A DNA stretch of 64,000 nt from Gentiana macrophylla (lineage: Eukaryota; Streptophyta; Magnoliopsida; Gentianales; Gentianaceae): assembly GCA_026214975.1 (NCBI GenBank), contig CM047805.1:64092170-64156169 (forward strand). Direction: 5' to 3'. A program made the translations under genes and the position numbers. The notes beneath the pieces are model-generated. The model was not told the DNA's origin. It made no database searches and saw only the letters and a program-made list of their open reading frames with translations. Every line of letters begins with the position of its first letter. Within the stretch, counting starts at the first letter, position 1. Positions 11,722-23,339 of the stretch are shown piece after piece.

Positions 11722-11757
11722 CCGAACCGTGCAGAAAGGTTTCCCATCACACGGCTC
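11722..11757 (-). ncRNA. Group II intron domain V (nad5 intron remnant)
   Basis: On the minus strand, GAGCCGTGTGATGGGAAACC followed by TTTCTGCACGGTTCGG forms the hallmark 34-36-nt domain V hairpin, the catalytic core of group II introns. It lies just upstream of the nad5 exon start near 11618, where a nad5 intron 3' end should be. The intron's 5' part is absent here because SIRE-1 begins at 11828. Confidence 0.85.
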
Positions 11758-11827
11758 ACCAACTTGATCTTCCGAAGGAACCATATGTCCGAACAGGCCT
11801 GGAAAGGTAAGGTCACGCTTTCCTTTG

Positions 11828-12601
11828 TGTTGGTCCCTTGAAAAGGCTTTGGTTACGTTTAGAGGGGGGTGAATAAACTTAACACTTAAAACTTTTTGGA
11901 GTTAACAAATTCAACAACTTCAGCAGCCTGCTGATAACTCACTAGTCTGCTGATACCTCAAGATTGCTTTCTTTGATACACAGAGTTCACCGACGATTGA
12001 GTTTACTGAATTTGTGCAGCGGAATTATATAAAAAATTAAGCCTTATTACTTGTTGTTAAATATGATACTAAGTATTAGATACTCAGTAGTGTATGTGTG
12101 TGATTTCAGTTGCTAGATTCAAGAGGTTGATGTGTATAGTAAACTAAATGCGCAGAATGTAAGTGCAGTAAAGTAAGTAGGCGAGATTTTATAGTGGTTC
12201 CAGGTGGTGTAATCCTCGTCACCCACTCTTCTCCTGTGATATTGGAGGTAATTCACTAGAGATCTTTGATGTAGCTGTTACAAAGATTCCTAAGTTGTTT
12301 GTCTTTCACCAATAGCTATAGCTTCACAAACTGAACACTTGGAACAGGTAGGATTGCTGCTCCAAAGTCTTCCACTGGTCCTTGAAGGGTAGGATTGCCT
12401 CTTCACCAGCTCCACCACAAACAACAGTTTTTCACACCCAACAAATGCTTCACTGTCTTCAGCAGGTTCTTTATAAGATAAAGAATGAATCAAGTAAATG
12501 ATTCAGTTGCAGCAGCTTGATTACGATGATATAATTAGCAGCTTGCAGTCTTCAAGTGTGTAAACTTGATGTAGCTTTAATACATAATACACTTGAAGTA
12601 T
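11828..12601 (-). repeat. SIRE-1 3' LTR, truncated
   Basis: About 774 bp matching the left (U5/R) part of the full LTR at 35861-37571. Homology breaks near 12601, where the sequence jumps to the interior of ORF2. The remaining roughly 935 bp of LTR, the polypurine tract and the ORF2 end were lost in one deletion. Confidence 0.85.
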
Positions 12602-15600
12602 TGTTTAAGGAGATCATCAGTAAGTGGAATTCTGCCTGGTGCAGGTTCCCTGAATGCATTAGTGTCATTCTCCCATTATTTCTTAGCAAAAATCCTTGTA
12701 GCCTCTTTTGCTACTGTTGTTTGGCCTTCTTCCCCCTTAGTGACATCATCAACAAACGGGACAGCAGGCCATGAACACTCTCCTGTGTGATAACCAGATT
12801 ATTCAGTTGTCCTTCCATAATTTCAGTTCTTGTATCAACTGCAGTAATCCTTGATTACAAAGTATCCTCCAGTAGATTGATCCTCTCAGTAAGCTTAGGA
12901 TCCAATCCAAAGAGTTGAGATGTTCCAAAGACCTCAAGAGGCTTAGGTGAATCAGCAAGTTTATCAAGTTTTTGATGGATAGATGCAAGTTGGTCTTTCA
13001 AAAACTTTTCCTTGATGTATTTCCTTGCCTGATTCCCTCACATCTAGAATAAGATCATTGACAGCATTTTGAGTAGATGTGAAATTTGAAGCAACTGTTT
13101 CAGTAGATTGTCTGTTGTTGTCCACTAGCTTCATCAGTTCTTCAAATCTTTGTTCCTGACTGTCATTTCTGACAGCTCTCAACTCTTCCACAACATGTTC
13201 TGGTACTCCACCAGTCATTTCTCCAGCAACTCCATCAGCAGGCTCTTCTACATTATATTGTGCCATTTGTCTGCTGATGACCATTGCTTTACTCATATCT
13301 CTCCCAGCAGAGGGAGGTCCTTCCTCAACCATAGAACCAAGAATATCTTCCATTATTGGATCTTGTGCAGGTTCATCATTCACTGGTTCATCATCAGTAG
13401 ATCCATCAATTTGAAACTCTTCATCACTGTAGTCATAGTCCAGCAGCTGTTCTTCATCATTAAAAACAGCAGCCTGCTGACTATCTTTCCCTACAGTGGC
13501 CTTGACTCCAGTAGGCTCCACTACAGCAGCCTCTCCAACAACAACAACAGGGGTTTCCTCCAAACCCAAAGATTGTTCCAACCTTTGTCCTGGTGCTGTT
13601 TGTAACTCAGCAGCCTGTACCTCCTGTTCCAACCTTTGAGGATTGAATACAGCCTCATTATCCACTTGAAATCCTTCAGCATGACCAATCTTTGTTAGGA
13701 TAGTGGCATTTTTGGATAAGGTCCCCTCAGTGTCAATCCAGTCTTGATATTGAATTGATTCTTCTGAACTAGCACTAGGTTCACTGTGGTCAGTAACCCT
13801 TTCTTCATCCAAATCAGCACTCTGTTGATCTTCAGATTGTGCAATAGGTTCTTCAACAAATAAAGTAGATGATTCACCAACCAACCTATTTGCAGCACCA
13901 CTTATTCCATCATTGATCAATGCCTCCAGATAATCCATGGTGAGATCCTGCAGATCCTCATCCATCTCTCCGATCTCTTTGCCCTCGGGCAGACCTACCA
14001 AGATCGCTGGTGGGTTCAAACACGCACCATCAGTGGCTCCTTGACCAGTGACTTCATTAGTTGTTTCTCTAGCCACTCTACTGGTCTCCCCAGGGAACAT
14101 GGGGGGTCAACATCGTAATCGAGATGAATCTGCCATGCGGTGTGTACTTTGGATCTCAGAACATAATTGCTCCACTTTTCTTTCCTTCATCCAATAGATC
14201 CATCAGCCTAGATTGCAGCATGGTTGTATCTATCAAGCCCAATAGGCTGTCCACACCCAGCTGATCAAATGCCTATTCTTCAAATCCACTCATTGGATCA
14301 ACAGCTGGTTTCTGTTTCTTGTAGAATCCAAACTTCCATTGGAAATAGTTTTGCACTTTTCTGAAGTTAGGATCTACTTTGTCCTTCTTAGATGCCTTCT
14401 CATATGGCATAGTTGGCTTTCTAGGAGCTGTTTCAGTAGCTTGATGACCTCCAAAGGTCCCAACAAGCAAACTCAAAGTGTCTTCAATAGATGTATGAAG
14501 GTCAGTAGGTTGCTCATATTGTACATTTGTGCCTACTACCTCCATCTGCACAACACTTGGTTCCCCCTGACTTATATGCTCATCAGCAGGGTTAATAGTA
14601 GACTGTTCTTCCTCCTGAACTATTGCAGGATTTGCAGGGTCTTGTACAAGTGTTTCAGTTACCACAGCAGCTGCAGATTCAGTGGTTTGCTGTGGTTCTT
14701 CAACAGATTTTTCAACTTCCACAAAGAAAGCTCAGTGCATGAGAGCTCATTTGTGACTCCTCAGTGGGTTGCTCAGAAACAAATTCTACATCCTCAGTAG
14801 GCTTTAAAATAGTTATTGGTTCAGCCTCAATAGCCTCTCCTACCTCTTCTTCTACTTCTTCTACTTCCAGTTCTCTTTGAGCCTCTAAGATTTTCAATTG
14901 TTTCCCCTTTCCATGTTTCTTTTTGTGGGTAGTCTCTTTCATCCTCTTGGAAAGTGGCTCATCATCAATTTCAATCACAGTAGACTTCCTCTTTCTACTG
15001 GCTTCTTTCTGTTGTTCCTTCAAAATCTCAACAACAGTTTTTCTAGCAACTACAGCAGGGTCAGTAGTCTCAACTTCAGTTGGACCTTCAGCAGACTCAT
15101 TAGTCTGTGCTGTTTGCTTCCTTGTTCTTTTAGGCTTTAACATCTCTGTTATCTTTCTTGTGTCAGCAGCCTTCCTTTTCTCAGTAGTCTTCTTTGGTGC
15201 AGCAGGTTTGACACATTTCTTAGTAGTTTGCTTGACCTGCTCACCACCAGCATCACCATCATCTCCATCATTATCACTATCATCAGCCTCAGCAACACCT
15301 TCTTCATCATCATCCAGACCAGGGATAGCATAATCAATCTCTTTCTTGTATCTGGATTGGTTTATTTTCTCAGGTGCCACATCAGGAATTTCCAAATGAT
15401 TCAGCAGAACCTGAACCATTAATCCTAAGGGTAAGGCTTTGGATTTCCTTTTCCCTTCTCTGTCTTCTTTGGATACTTTCTTCATTTAATGGATAAAGTA
15501 TCCAGCCCAATCAAATTTCATACTTCTGCAGATAATCATCAGCAGCTCTATCTTGGGTCCTGATAGAGTATCCATACTTCCAACCAGCCCTAATATGTTC

Positions 15601-16046
15601 TTAGCAATGATTTTGCTCAGCAGGTTGTACTCATACCCAATGTGTTTCACATTAATACCTGGAACTGATTTGGTGGCTTCATTGGTCTTGATTTTGTCAA
15701 CAAAATCCATCTTTGACAACCCCATTTCTTCAGGATTTACAGGAGCATCTAATACCTCTTCAAAGCCAAAAACATCCCTCAGCAGGTTTGAGGAAACTTC
15801 AATTTCTTGAGCATTTACAGTTGTTTTAAATTCTTCTCTTCCTTCCTTTATCACAACGTTCTTCCAAAAACTGATAACATTTGTGTAAGAGATTGTTTCC
15901 AATCTTATGTTCAGTACATTCTCCAATCCTTCATATCTCCTTATTCTTAGACCAATGTTAATGGCTAACTCTGTTTTATTTGCATCAACAACAAAACCTC
16001 TCACACTTTGGCTTGTTCCAATTTGAACATCAATCTTATCCGCCAT
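12602..16046 (-). pseudogene. SIRE-1 ORF2 (post-pol accessory protein), broken
   Basis: Starts at ATG 16046 in the context AACAATGGCG with MADKIDVQIGTSQSVRGFVV. The N-terminal domain (about 190 residues) contains SFWKN, SSNLLRDVFGFEE and PKIELLMIICRSMKFDWAGY. A basic KRKSKALPLGLMVQ region, an acidic stretch DDDEEGVAEADDSDNDGDD, Lys/Arg-rich and Glu/Pro-rich linkers and a coiled-coil-like part follow. It is nearly colinear with SIRE-2 ORF2. Breaks include a TAA after GYFIH (15486), shifts near 14712 and 14100-14273, and loss of the C-terminus at 12601. It is probably not an envelope: no signal peptide or membrane segment is evident. Function unknown. Confidence 0.8.
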
Positions 16047-16151
16047 TGTTAAAAGAAAAAGATGAAGAAGATAGCTTGTAAATCTGTGTTCACACAGTGT
16101 AAAAGCAGAGATACAGCAGATTTGAAGTAGAGAATATCTGCTGTGTATAGG

Positions 16152-16245
16152 TCTATATATATAGACAGAGTGTGGTTGTAATTGTCAGTGCACGTACATC
16201 CATATTAATCACGATTAATCTGAGTAAATGCTGACTTGACACGTG
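16152..16245 (-). promoter_or_regulatory. Candidate internal promoter for SIRE-1 ORF2
   Basis: On the minus strand a G-box CACGTG (16240-16245) is followed about 75 bp later by a TATA-like TCTATATATATAGA (16152-16165), and ORF2 starts about 106 bp further on. SIRE-2 has the same signals with almost the same spacing (26909-27001), although the surrounding sequence has diverged. Inferred from sequence only. Confidence 0.5.
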
Positions 16246-16504
16246 GCCCATTACTGCTCCATAACATTTGTAACCGTTGGATCGTGTTAACTGTGGTTAT
16301 AAAGGATAAAATAAATATCCCTCCAATCTGCTTTTTGACTTTAATAAGTTTGACTGTGTAACGTTCCATTCAACAAACTTGTCATCGGCGAGGTCGATTC
16401 AAAGAAACTCTTTGAGAAAGATGCTTCAAAGACCTTTGTGAGTAACTCTGCTGATCTTTGATTCCTTCTTGTTTTGTTCAATTGATAATACAAGATGAAG
16501 TTTA

Positions 16505-16680
16505 ATACCAATGACTGATATGTCAAGTGAGCTCACCCAACATGACAAAGATCAATCCCCTTGGCAACCTCATTCGCTCAATTGTCCAAACATAAGTACA
16601 TGGAATTGTTGATACCAATGACTAATCTGCTAAGTGAGCTCACCCAACATAGCAAAGACTAATACTCTTGGTGAATTCCA
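16505..16680 (-). repeat. Duplicated spacer block between pol and ORF2 (SIRE-1)
   Basis: Two copies of about 65 bp share TTGGGTGAGCTCACTT-type sequence (plus-strand view AGTGAGCTCACCCAACAT). The same duplication is present in SIRE-2 at 26489-26660, so it predates both insertions. Confidence 0.75.
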
Positions 16681-16695
16681 GTACACTGCTGATTA

Positions 16696-18251
16696 TCAGT
16701 CAACTTTAATAATTCCAAGTTCAGTCCTTAATTTAGCAAATCTTACACTATCAAGTGGTTTAGTGAATATATCAGCAAGTTGATCTTCAGTTGGGATATA
16801 CAGAACCACCACATTATTCTTTTCAATATGATCTCTTATAAAATGATGTCTCACATCAATGTGCTTGGTTCTAGAGTGCAAAACAGGATTTTCTGTGATA
16901 GCAATTGCACTTGTGTTGTCACACATTATTGGAATTTATTTTTCCTCAATTCCATAATCCCTTAATTGTTTTCTTAGCCAAAGTACTTGTGCACAACAAC
17001 TTCCAGCAGCAATGTATTCAGCTTCAGCAGTGGAAGTTGATATTGAATTCTATTTCTTGCTAAACCAGGAAACCAGTCTACTTCCCATTAACTGACAGGT
17101 TCCTGTGGTGCTTTTTTTTATCAATCTTGCATCCAGCATAATCAGAATCTGAGTAGGATATAACCTTGAAACTTCCATCCTTGGAATACCATATCCCTAC
17201 TCCCAAAGTCTCTTTTAGATATTTGAGAACTCTTTTGACTGCACCTAAATGACTTTCTTTAGGTTTGGATTGAAATCTTGCACAAACACCTACAAAGAAA
17301 GGATATATCAGTCTCTTTGGCGAGAAGGTACATACAGATCGCCTATCATCCTTCTGTATAAAGTCTGATCAACATCTTTGCCTTCTTTATCTTCATCCAA
17401 TCTGATATTTGTACTCATTGGAGTTGATATTTTGGTGCTGTTTTCCATACCAAACTTCTTCAGTAACTCCTTGGTATACTTGGTTTGATGAATGAAGATT
17501 CCATCTTTCATTTGTTTAACTTGCAATCCCAAAAAGTAGTTCATTTCTCCTATCATACTCATTTGGAATTTGCTCTTCATTAGATTTGCAAACTTCTCAC
17601 ATAGCAAATCATTTTCAGAACCAAAGATTATGTCATCAACATAAATCTGTACCAGCAGGGTGATGTCCTTCTCATTGATTCTGAAAAGAGTCTTATCAAT
17701 GGTGCCTTTTGTAAAACCATTGTCCACCAAGAATTGAGATAGAGTCTCATACCATGCTCTTGGTGCTTGTTTCAAGCCATAAAGTGCTTTATTGAGTCTA
17801 TACACTTTATCTTCTTGATCTTTAACCTCAAATCCAGGAGGTTGCTGAACATACACTTCCTCCTCTAGAATGCCATTCAAGAATGCACTCTTGCTATCCA
17901 TTTGATATGCCTTGAAGTTCTTATATGCAGCATGTGCCAAGAATAATCTGATAGCTTCCAATCTTGCTACAGGTGCATATGTTTCATCAAAATCTATTCC
18001 TTCTGCTTGAGAATAGCCTTTTGGAACTAGTCTGGCCTTATTCCTTACAATGGTACCAGATTCATCCAGTTTGTTTCTGTATACCCATTTTGTACCAATG
18101 TATTTGCATGAATAGGCCTTTCCACTAGTGTCCAAACTTGATTTCTTTCAAATTCATTCAATTCTTCATGCATAGAAATTATCCAATCTAGATCTGAAAT
18201 TGCTTCTTCAATAACTTTAGGTTCAACTTGAGATAGAAAACAAGTAACCAT
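16696..18251 (-). pseudogene. SIRE-1 reverse transcriptase and RNase H
   Basis: The order on the minus strand is: [75 protein letters not shown] and the catalytic [30 protein letters not shown] shows the fingers/palm are well kept. The frame is lost near 17310-17350, where the expected LLYLT..RPDI motif reads [11 protein letters not shown]. RNase H survives in part (MCDNTSAIAITENPVLHSRT, QLADIFTKPL, 16696-16926); between them are frame breaks near 17040-17110. Confidence 0.88.
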
Positions 18252-19320
18252 TGCTTCTAACTGTCTTCTAGTCCTTACACCTTGCTGAATGTTGCCAATG
18301 ACTTGTTCAAATAGGTGATCCTTTAACCATTGTGGATTCTAGTTAGATTGATTCTCGGGAACCCTCATTTGGTAGGGTCTCCATGCTGTTTCTTCTATAG
18401 GGGTTCAGCAGATCCTTGAACCGCCTGGATTGTTGCATCAAGTAGTATCACCAGCAGGTGTTCAAAGAGCGCGAATCGAAACTTTTAAGTCATTAAACCT
18501 TTCCAAAACTTCAACACAATCTGGATCAGTGACTTGTAAGTTCTCAGCAGGTTCACAACCTTCATCTTCCATACCAGTGAACTTAGGTTCATCAAACACA
18601 ACATGGATTGTTTCTTCATGTTTCAGTGACCTCTTGTTCAGTACCCTGAATGCGCTTCTGACTGAAGAATATCCTAAGAAAATTCCTTCATCTGACTTTG
18701 GTTGGAATGTCTTCAAATGCTCCTTATGATTTAAGATAAAACATTTACTTCCAAATGGATGGAAATAAGATATATTAGGTTTCCTTCCATTCCAAATCTC
18801 ATAAGGTGTCTTCAGCAGCTTTTTGTTCACTGATGTTCTGTTTTGTTTATAGCATGCTGTATTAATCGCCAAATTTAATACCTTTCAGCAAAGCAATGCT
18901 TCACAAATCATTGTCCTTCCTGCTTCTTTTAAAGTCCTGTTTCTTCTTTCAGCAACCCCATTTTGCTGAGGTGTACCAGCAGCAGCAAGTTGATGTAGTA
19001 CACCATTCTCATTCATGATATTCTCTTATAACTTTATTAAGGAACTCAGTACCCTTATCTGATCTGATTTTTACTACTGTTAAACTTTTCTCATTTTGTA
19101 ACCTCTTCAAAAGATCGGGCATCTTCTTGAGTGTTTCACTTTTCTTGTTCATAAATATCACCCAAGTGTATCTAGAATAATCATCCACAACTACTAAGGT
19201 GTATTTATTTCCTGTAACACTTGTTGGTGTAACTGGTCCAAATAGATCCATATGCATCAGCTCCAAGACTCTATTAGTTGATTGATTAGTCTTTGATTTG
19301 AAGCTTGACCACATATAGTA
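18252..19320 (-). pseudogene. SIRE-1 integrase
   Basis: LELMHMDLFGPVTPTSVTGN carries the first catalytic Asp and KIRSDKGTEFLNKVI the second. The Glu region (TPQQNG-type) lies near 18960 but is frame-broken. The C-terminal SKCFILNHKEHLKTFQPKSD and GIFLGYS segments follow. The 5' end stops at about 19320 where SIRE-2 begins; the HHCC zinc module is missing. Confidence 0.85.
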
Positions 19321-19323
19321 TCA

Positions 19324-19374
19324 TTACAGTGCTTGTTTGATCTTTGAATAGGTTTGATCAAACAAGCACTGTAA
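19324..19374. repeat. 19-bp perfect inverted repeat at the SIRE-1/SIRE-2 junction
   Basis: TTACAGTGCTTGTTTGATC (19324-19342) and its exact reverse complement (19356-19374) flank a 13-nt loop. The right arm belongs to the LTR; most of the left arm is not LTR sequence in this orientation and replaces the missing LTR start. Confidence 0.85.
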
Positions 19375-20942
19375 AGGTCAGCTGACTTGTTTCATTGAGA
19401 CTAGTCTCCAGTCGGCAGGTAGTTAGGTCAGAGAGACTTTTCGGAACCTCGCCAAGACTGAAAGTGAGGGCTCAAACTCAGTTAATGAAGGCTAAGGGAT
19501 CAAACTTAGTGATTAAAGTCAAGGATATGTAATCAGAATTTAGGCAAGTCTGTGATGACCTAAACTGATTACATATACCTTGTGTAGAAGGTCTAAGTTC
19601 CATAAGATGGATGATAATTGGAACTTGGTTATAATTAAAAATGTGTAATCTAACTTCACAAATAAAAGTTAGATAAAAGAAATCAGCTGCATTGTATTTG
19701 TCACACAAAGAAATTGATGTTACAGATCGTTTTCAGATATAGAGACTCGATGAACTCGCCGATATAATACCTCGGTTAATTCAAGATTACATTGGAAGAT
19801 TACATGGATAAGGACATCCAACTACCTCTGATTTATCAAACAAATCAAGGGCTGAGATTAAATGAACGTTGGGATGATTCAGAACTTTATCCAATGGTTA
19901 TAAGTCAAAGGATGGACAGACTGCACTGTCAAAAATGAATTCTGACAGTGTCAGTCCTATGAATAGTGACAGAAAGCAAGTCAAATGGGACAAAAACAAG
20001 GATCGGTTATATTTGAATTTCAAATAGAAGTCACATGCATTCCTACCTATAAATAGAGGACTTTCAACTCAGAAAAAGATGATGATTGATGAACTTTAAG
20101 AGAAAAATATAAGAGATAATTCTGAGCTGAAAAAGCACCCTGCTGAAGCTACTGAGCTTAACCTTACTGATCCAGAGAAAATCTTCAAGTGTATTCTGTA
20201 TTCAAGCTACATCAAGTTTACACACTTGAAGACCGCAAGTCGATTATATCATCCTAATCAAGTGCCATGAATCAATCATTTACTTGATTCATTCTTTACT
20301 TTATAAAGAACCTCTTGAAGGCAGTGAAGAAGCATCATTGGGTGTGAAAGACTGTTGCTTGTGGGGGAGCTGGTGAAGAGGCAATCCTACCTTTCAAGGA
20401 CCAGTGGAATACTTTGGAGCAGCAATCTTACCTGTTCCTTGTTTTCAGTTTGTGAAGCCATAGTCATTGGTGAAGGACAAGCAACTTAGAAATCTTTGTA
20501 ACAGCTACATCAAAGATCTCTAGTGAATTACCTCCAACATCATAGGAGAAGAGTGGACTGACAGGATTACACCACCTGGAACCACTATAAAATCTGCCTA
20601 CTTACTTGCTGCACTTATATTCTGCATTTAGTTTATTATACACATCAACCTACTGAATCTAGCAACTGAAATCACACACATACACTACTGAGTATCTAAT
20701 ACTTAGTATAATATTTAACAACAAGTTTCAAGGCTTTATTTTTTATATATATCCACTGCACAAATTCAGCAAACTCAATCATCGGTGAGACTCATCGTGT
20801 ATCGAGTTATCTTGAGGTATCGCAGAGACATCAAGTATCGTAGAGTCTTGAAGTTCTTGAGTTTGTTAACTCCAAAAAGTTTTAAGTGTTAAGTTTATTC
20901 ACCCCCTCTAAACTTAACCAAAGCCTTTTCAAGGGACCAACA
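19334..20942 (+). repeat. SIRE-2 5' LTR, 5'-truncated
   Basis: Matches 31427-33039 from GTTTGATCTTTGAATAGG onward and ends AAGGGACCAACA just before the primer site. A TATA box (TATAAATAG, about 20048) lies mid-LTR. Short scrambled patches distinguish it from the 3' LTR, for example at 20800-20870. Confidence 0.9.
20047..20056 (+). promoter_or_regulatory. LTR TATA box (SIRE-2 5' LTR)
   Basis: CTATAAATAG followed by AGGACTTTCAACTC is present in every SIRE LTR here (32138-32147; minus strand 36743-36755). It is the expected core promoter of the genomic transcript. Confidence 0.7.
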
Positions 20943-20944
20943 AT

Positions 20945-20956
20945 TGGTATCAGAGC
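20945..20956 (+). other. SIRE-2 primer-binding site
   Basis: TGGTATCAGAGC, two bases after the LTR end, an exact initiator-Met tRNA complement. Confidence 0.9.
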
Positions 20957-21048
20957 AGTGCTTCTGTTCTGAAGTAATCCTACTTGTTGTACTTGTGAAA
21001 ATACTTTGAAAAACCTTTTCAAATCACTGATTTTCAAAATCTTGCATC

Positions 21049-23332
21049 ATGGATAACAACCAGTATGCTAGAACAATGTTGATGTGTTCTGCAGATCGTT
21101 TTGATGAATATAAACGTCGTATGCAGGCTTATCTTTCTGCCACTCATGATGAAATGATGGATGTGCTCACAGATGGACCACTGGAGATTACAAAGTCAGT
21201 AACAGTGGGTGAAAAGACATAGTACATTCCAAAGCCTAAAAAGGAATGGACTGCTGAAGATAGAAAGAGAGCAAATCTGAACAACATTGCTATTGATATT
21301 ATCTACAGAACTTTGGATAGCAATATGTACATGAAAGTGAAAGATTGTAAAACAGCAAAAGAACTTTGGGACAAACTACAGTTGATCTGTGAAGGCACTG
21401 ATGAAATAAAGAAGAATAAAATCAGTGTGGCAAAGAAGAAGTTCCAAAAGTTTGAAATGAAACCCAATGAAACCATTGAACAAATGGAATCTAGGTTCAA
21501 TGCAATTCTGGATGAACTCACCCTGCTGTGTGTTAATTATTCAAAAGAAGAAATCAACACAAAAATCTTGGAAGCTTTACCTGCTATAGATGAATGGAAG
21601 ATGAAGGTGACAGCCATAGAAGAGATGAGAAGATTGCATGAAGAGGATACATTCAAGCTATTCTCAGATCTCAAGGCATATGAATTCAAAAAGAAGTTGT
21701 CACCTGCTACTGAAAAAGAAGAGCCAAAAACCACAGCACTGGCTGCTTCACATCAAGAAGAAGGATCAGAAGCTCAAGATGAATTACTGGATGAAATGCA
21801 AGAGAAAATAGCATTGCTGAGCAAGAAGATCAGGATGATGAAAGGTGGGAAAAGCTCACCTAGGAATTTCACAAAGAAATTCACTGAAAAGAAAAAGGAA
21901 GAAACAAGGAAAGACAATGATTTCTTGTGTTTCAATTGCAAGAAACCAGGACACTTCAGACCTGACTGTCCTGAATTAAAACAGAAAGAGGAACCAGATT
22001 ATCTTTGCTTTAACTACAAAAAGTCTGGACATTTCAGACCAGATTGTCCAGATCTCCAAAAGAACAAGAGTCAACAAAGAAGACATGGCAAGAAGGCTAT
22101 GGTTGCTGAAGATGAATCTGGTTATGAAGTGGAATCAAAAGGAAATGAATCGGATGACACAAAGATTGGTTGTCGATATGGAAGACTATGCATTAATGGC
22201 TAATATGGATGAAACAGAGGAGGTATACAATACTGTAACACTCCTGCTGAAAGTGATTGTGAATCAACTTGTGGTTCAAATCCTAGAAACTCTTACAATG
22301 AAGAAACTTTGGATGCCATCCTCAATCAACTGAGGAAAATACAATCAAGTTTATGAGATTATGAAGGTTGAAAAGAAGCTCTTCAAGTAGAAGATGAAAG
22401 ATTGAATGTTGAATTAAGGGTTCTCAAAGGTAAGGAAAAGATGTTGGATGAGAATCAAGATATAAGCTCTGCTTGAACATTCAGTAGCCTCTGAATCTGC
22501 TGATCCATCTTGTTCATCTGCTGCATACAAATCTGGAAAGCCTTATGGTGATAGAGCATGGCTTGGATTTGTAACTCAACAATCCAAAAAGAGTGGATCC
22601 AGTAAAGGTATTGAACCTTGTGCCAGAATTGGTCCTAAGTTTGTACCTGCACAAGATCCAACTCCTAGTAAGGTTGCTGAGGCAGTAAAACCTGCTGAGA
22701 ATGCTTCAAAGAAGCAAAATCAGAAGTCAAGGAAGTCAACAGCTCCTAATAAAAGGAACAAATCCAAAAATAGGACTGTTGTGCCTTCTAAGCCTGCTGA
22801 TAGCAGACCTGCTACCAAGTCTGCTAGACCACAGAAGGGTAAGAAACAGAAATATTCCAAGGATAAGAATCCTAAACCCAAAAATGTTAATCATTCAAGG
22901 GATACTTATCTTAGGGGGAAAGGTAGATTGTTCCCTACTGATGATGATTGGAATATTCATGTATCTAATGCTAGAAACAGTAAGAATAACCATGCTGCTA
23001 GGGTAAAACCTAAGCAATGGGATCAGCAGAGGACTTACACAAGACCACAGCAGACTCCATACTACAGGGCTGTTTCTAACAGACAACAAACTAATGGTTA
23101 TGCTGCTGCTTCTAACAAGAAAAATCACTTCAAACAGCAATATATACCAAAAATCCAGAAAACATATGTGAATCCTACACAACCAACTGTTAGATCTTAT
23201 GGATGTGTGGAATACATGTATGAACCTAAGTATGACACCTTTAAAAGAAGACCTTATGGAAATTTACCAGGGGTCATGCTTACCACTGACCATTATGGAC
23301 CCAAACAGATTTAGGTACCTAAAATGCATTGA
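21049..23332 (+). pseudogene. SIRE-2 Gag
   Basis: Starts at ATG 21049 (MDNNQYARTMLMCSADRFDE). It has the UBN2-type capsid region (KELWDKLQLICEGTDEIKKN, ETIEQMESRFNAILDELTLL) and two zinc knuckles: CFNCKKPGHFRPDC is intact, while CFNYKKSGHFRPDC has lost one cysteine. A long basic tail follows, ending near YGPKQI-VPKMH. A TAG interrupts it at about 21220, further shifts occur at about 22160-22460, and a TAG replaces a Trp codon at 23312. The terminal TGA (23330-23332) is matched by a stop at the same place in SIRE-1 (33455), so it is probably the natural gag end. Confidence 0.88.
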
Positions 23333-23339
23333 TTTTGTT

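Noticed and set aside
13150..15333. Long Ser/Phe-rich plus-strand frames opposite SIRE-1 ORF2
   Set aside because: They are antisense shadows of the Glu/Asp-rich ORF2 coding strand.
12964..16046. Independent host genes in the ORF2 region of SIRE-1
   Set aside because: Colinear with the SIRE-2 ORF2 and between retroelement RNase H and LTR; it is part of the element.
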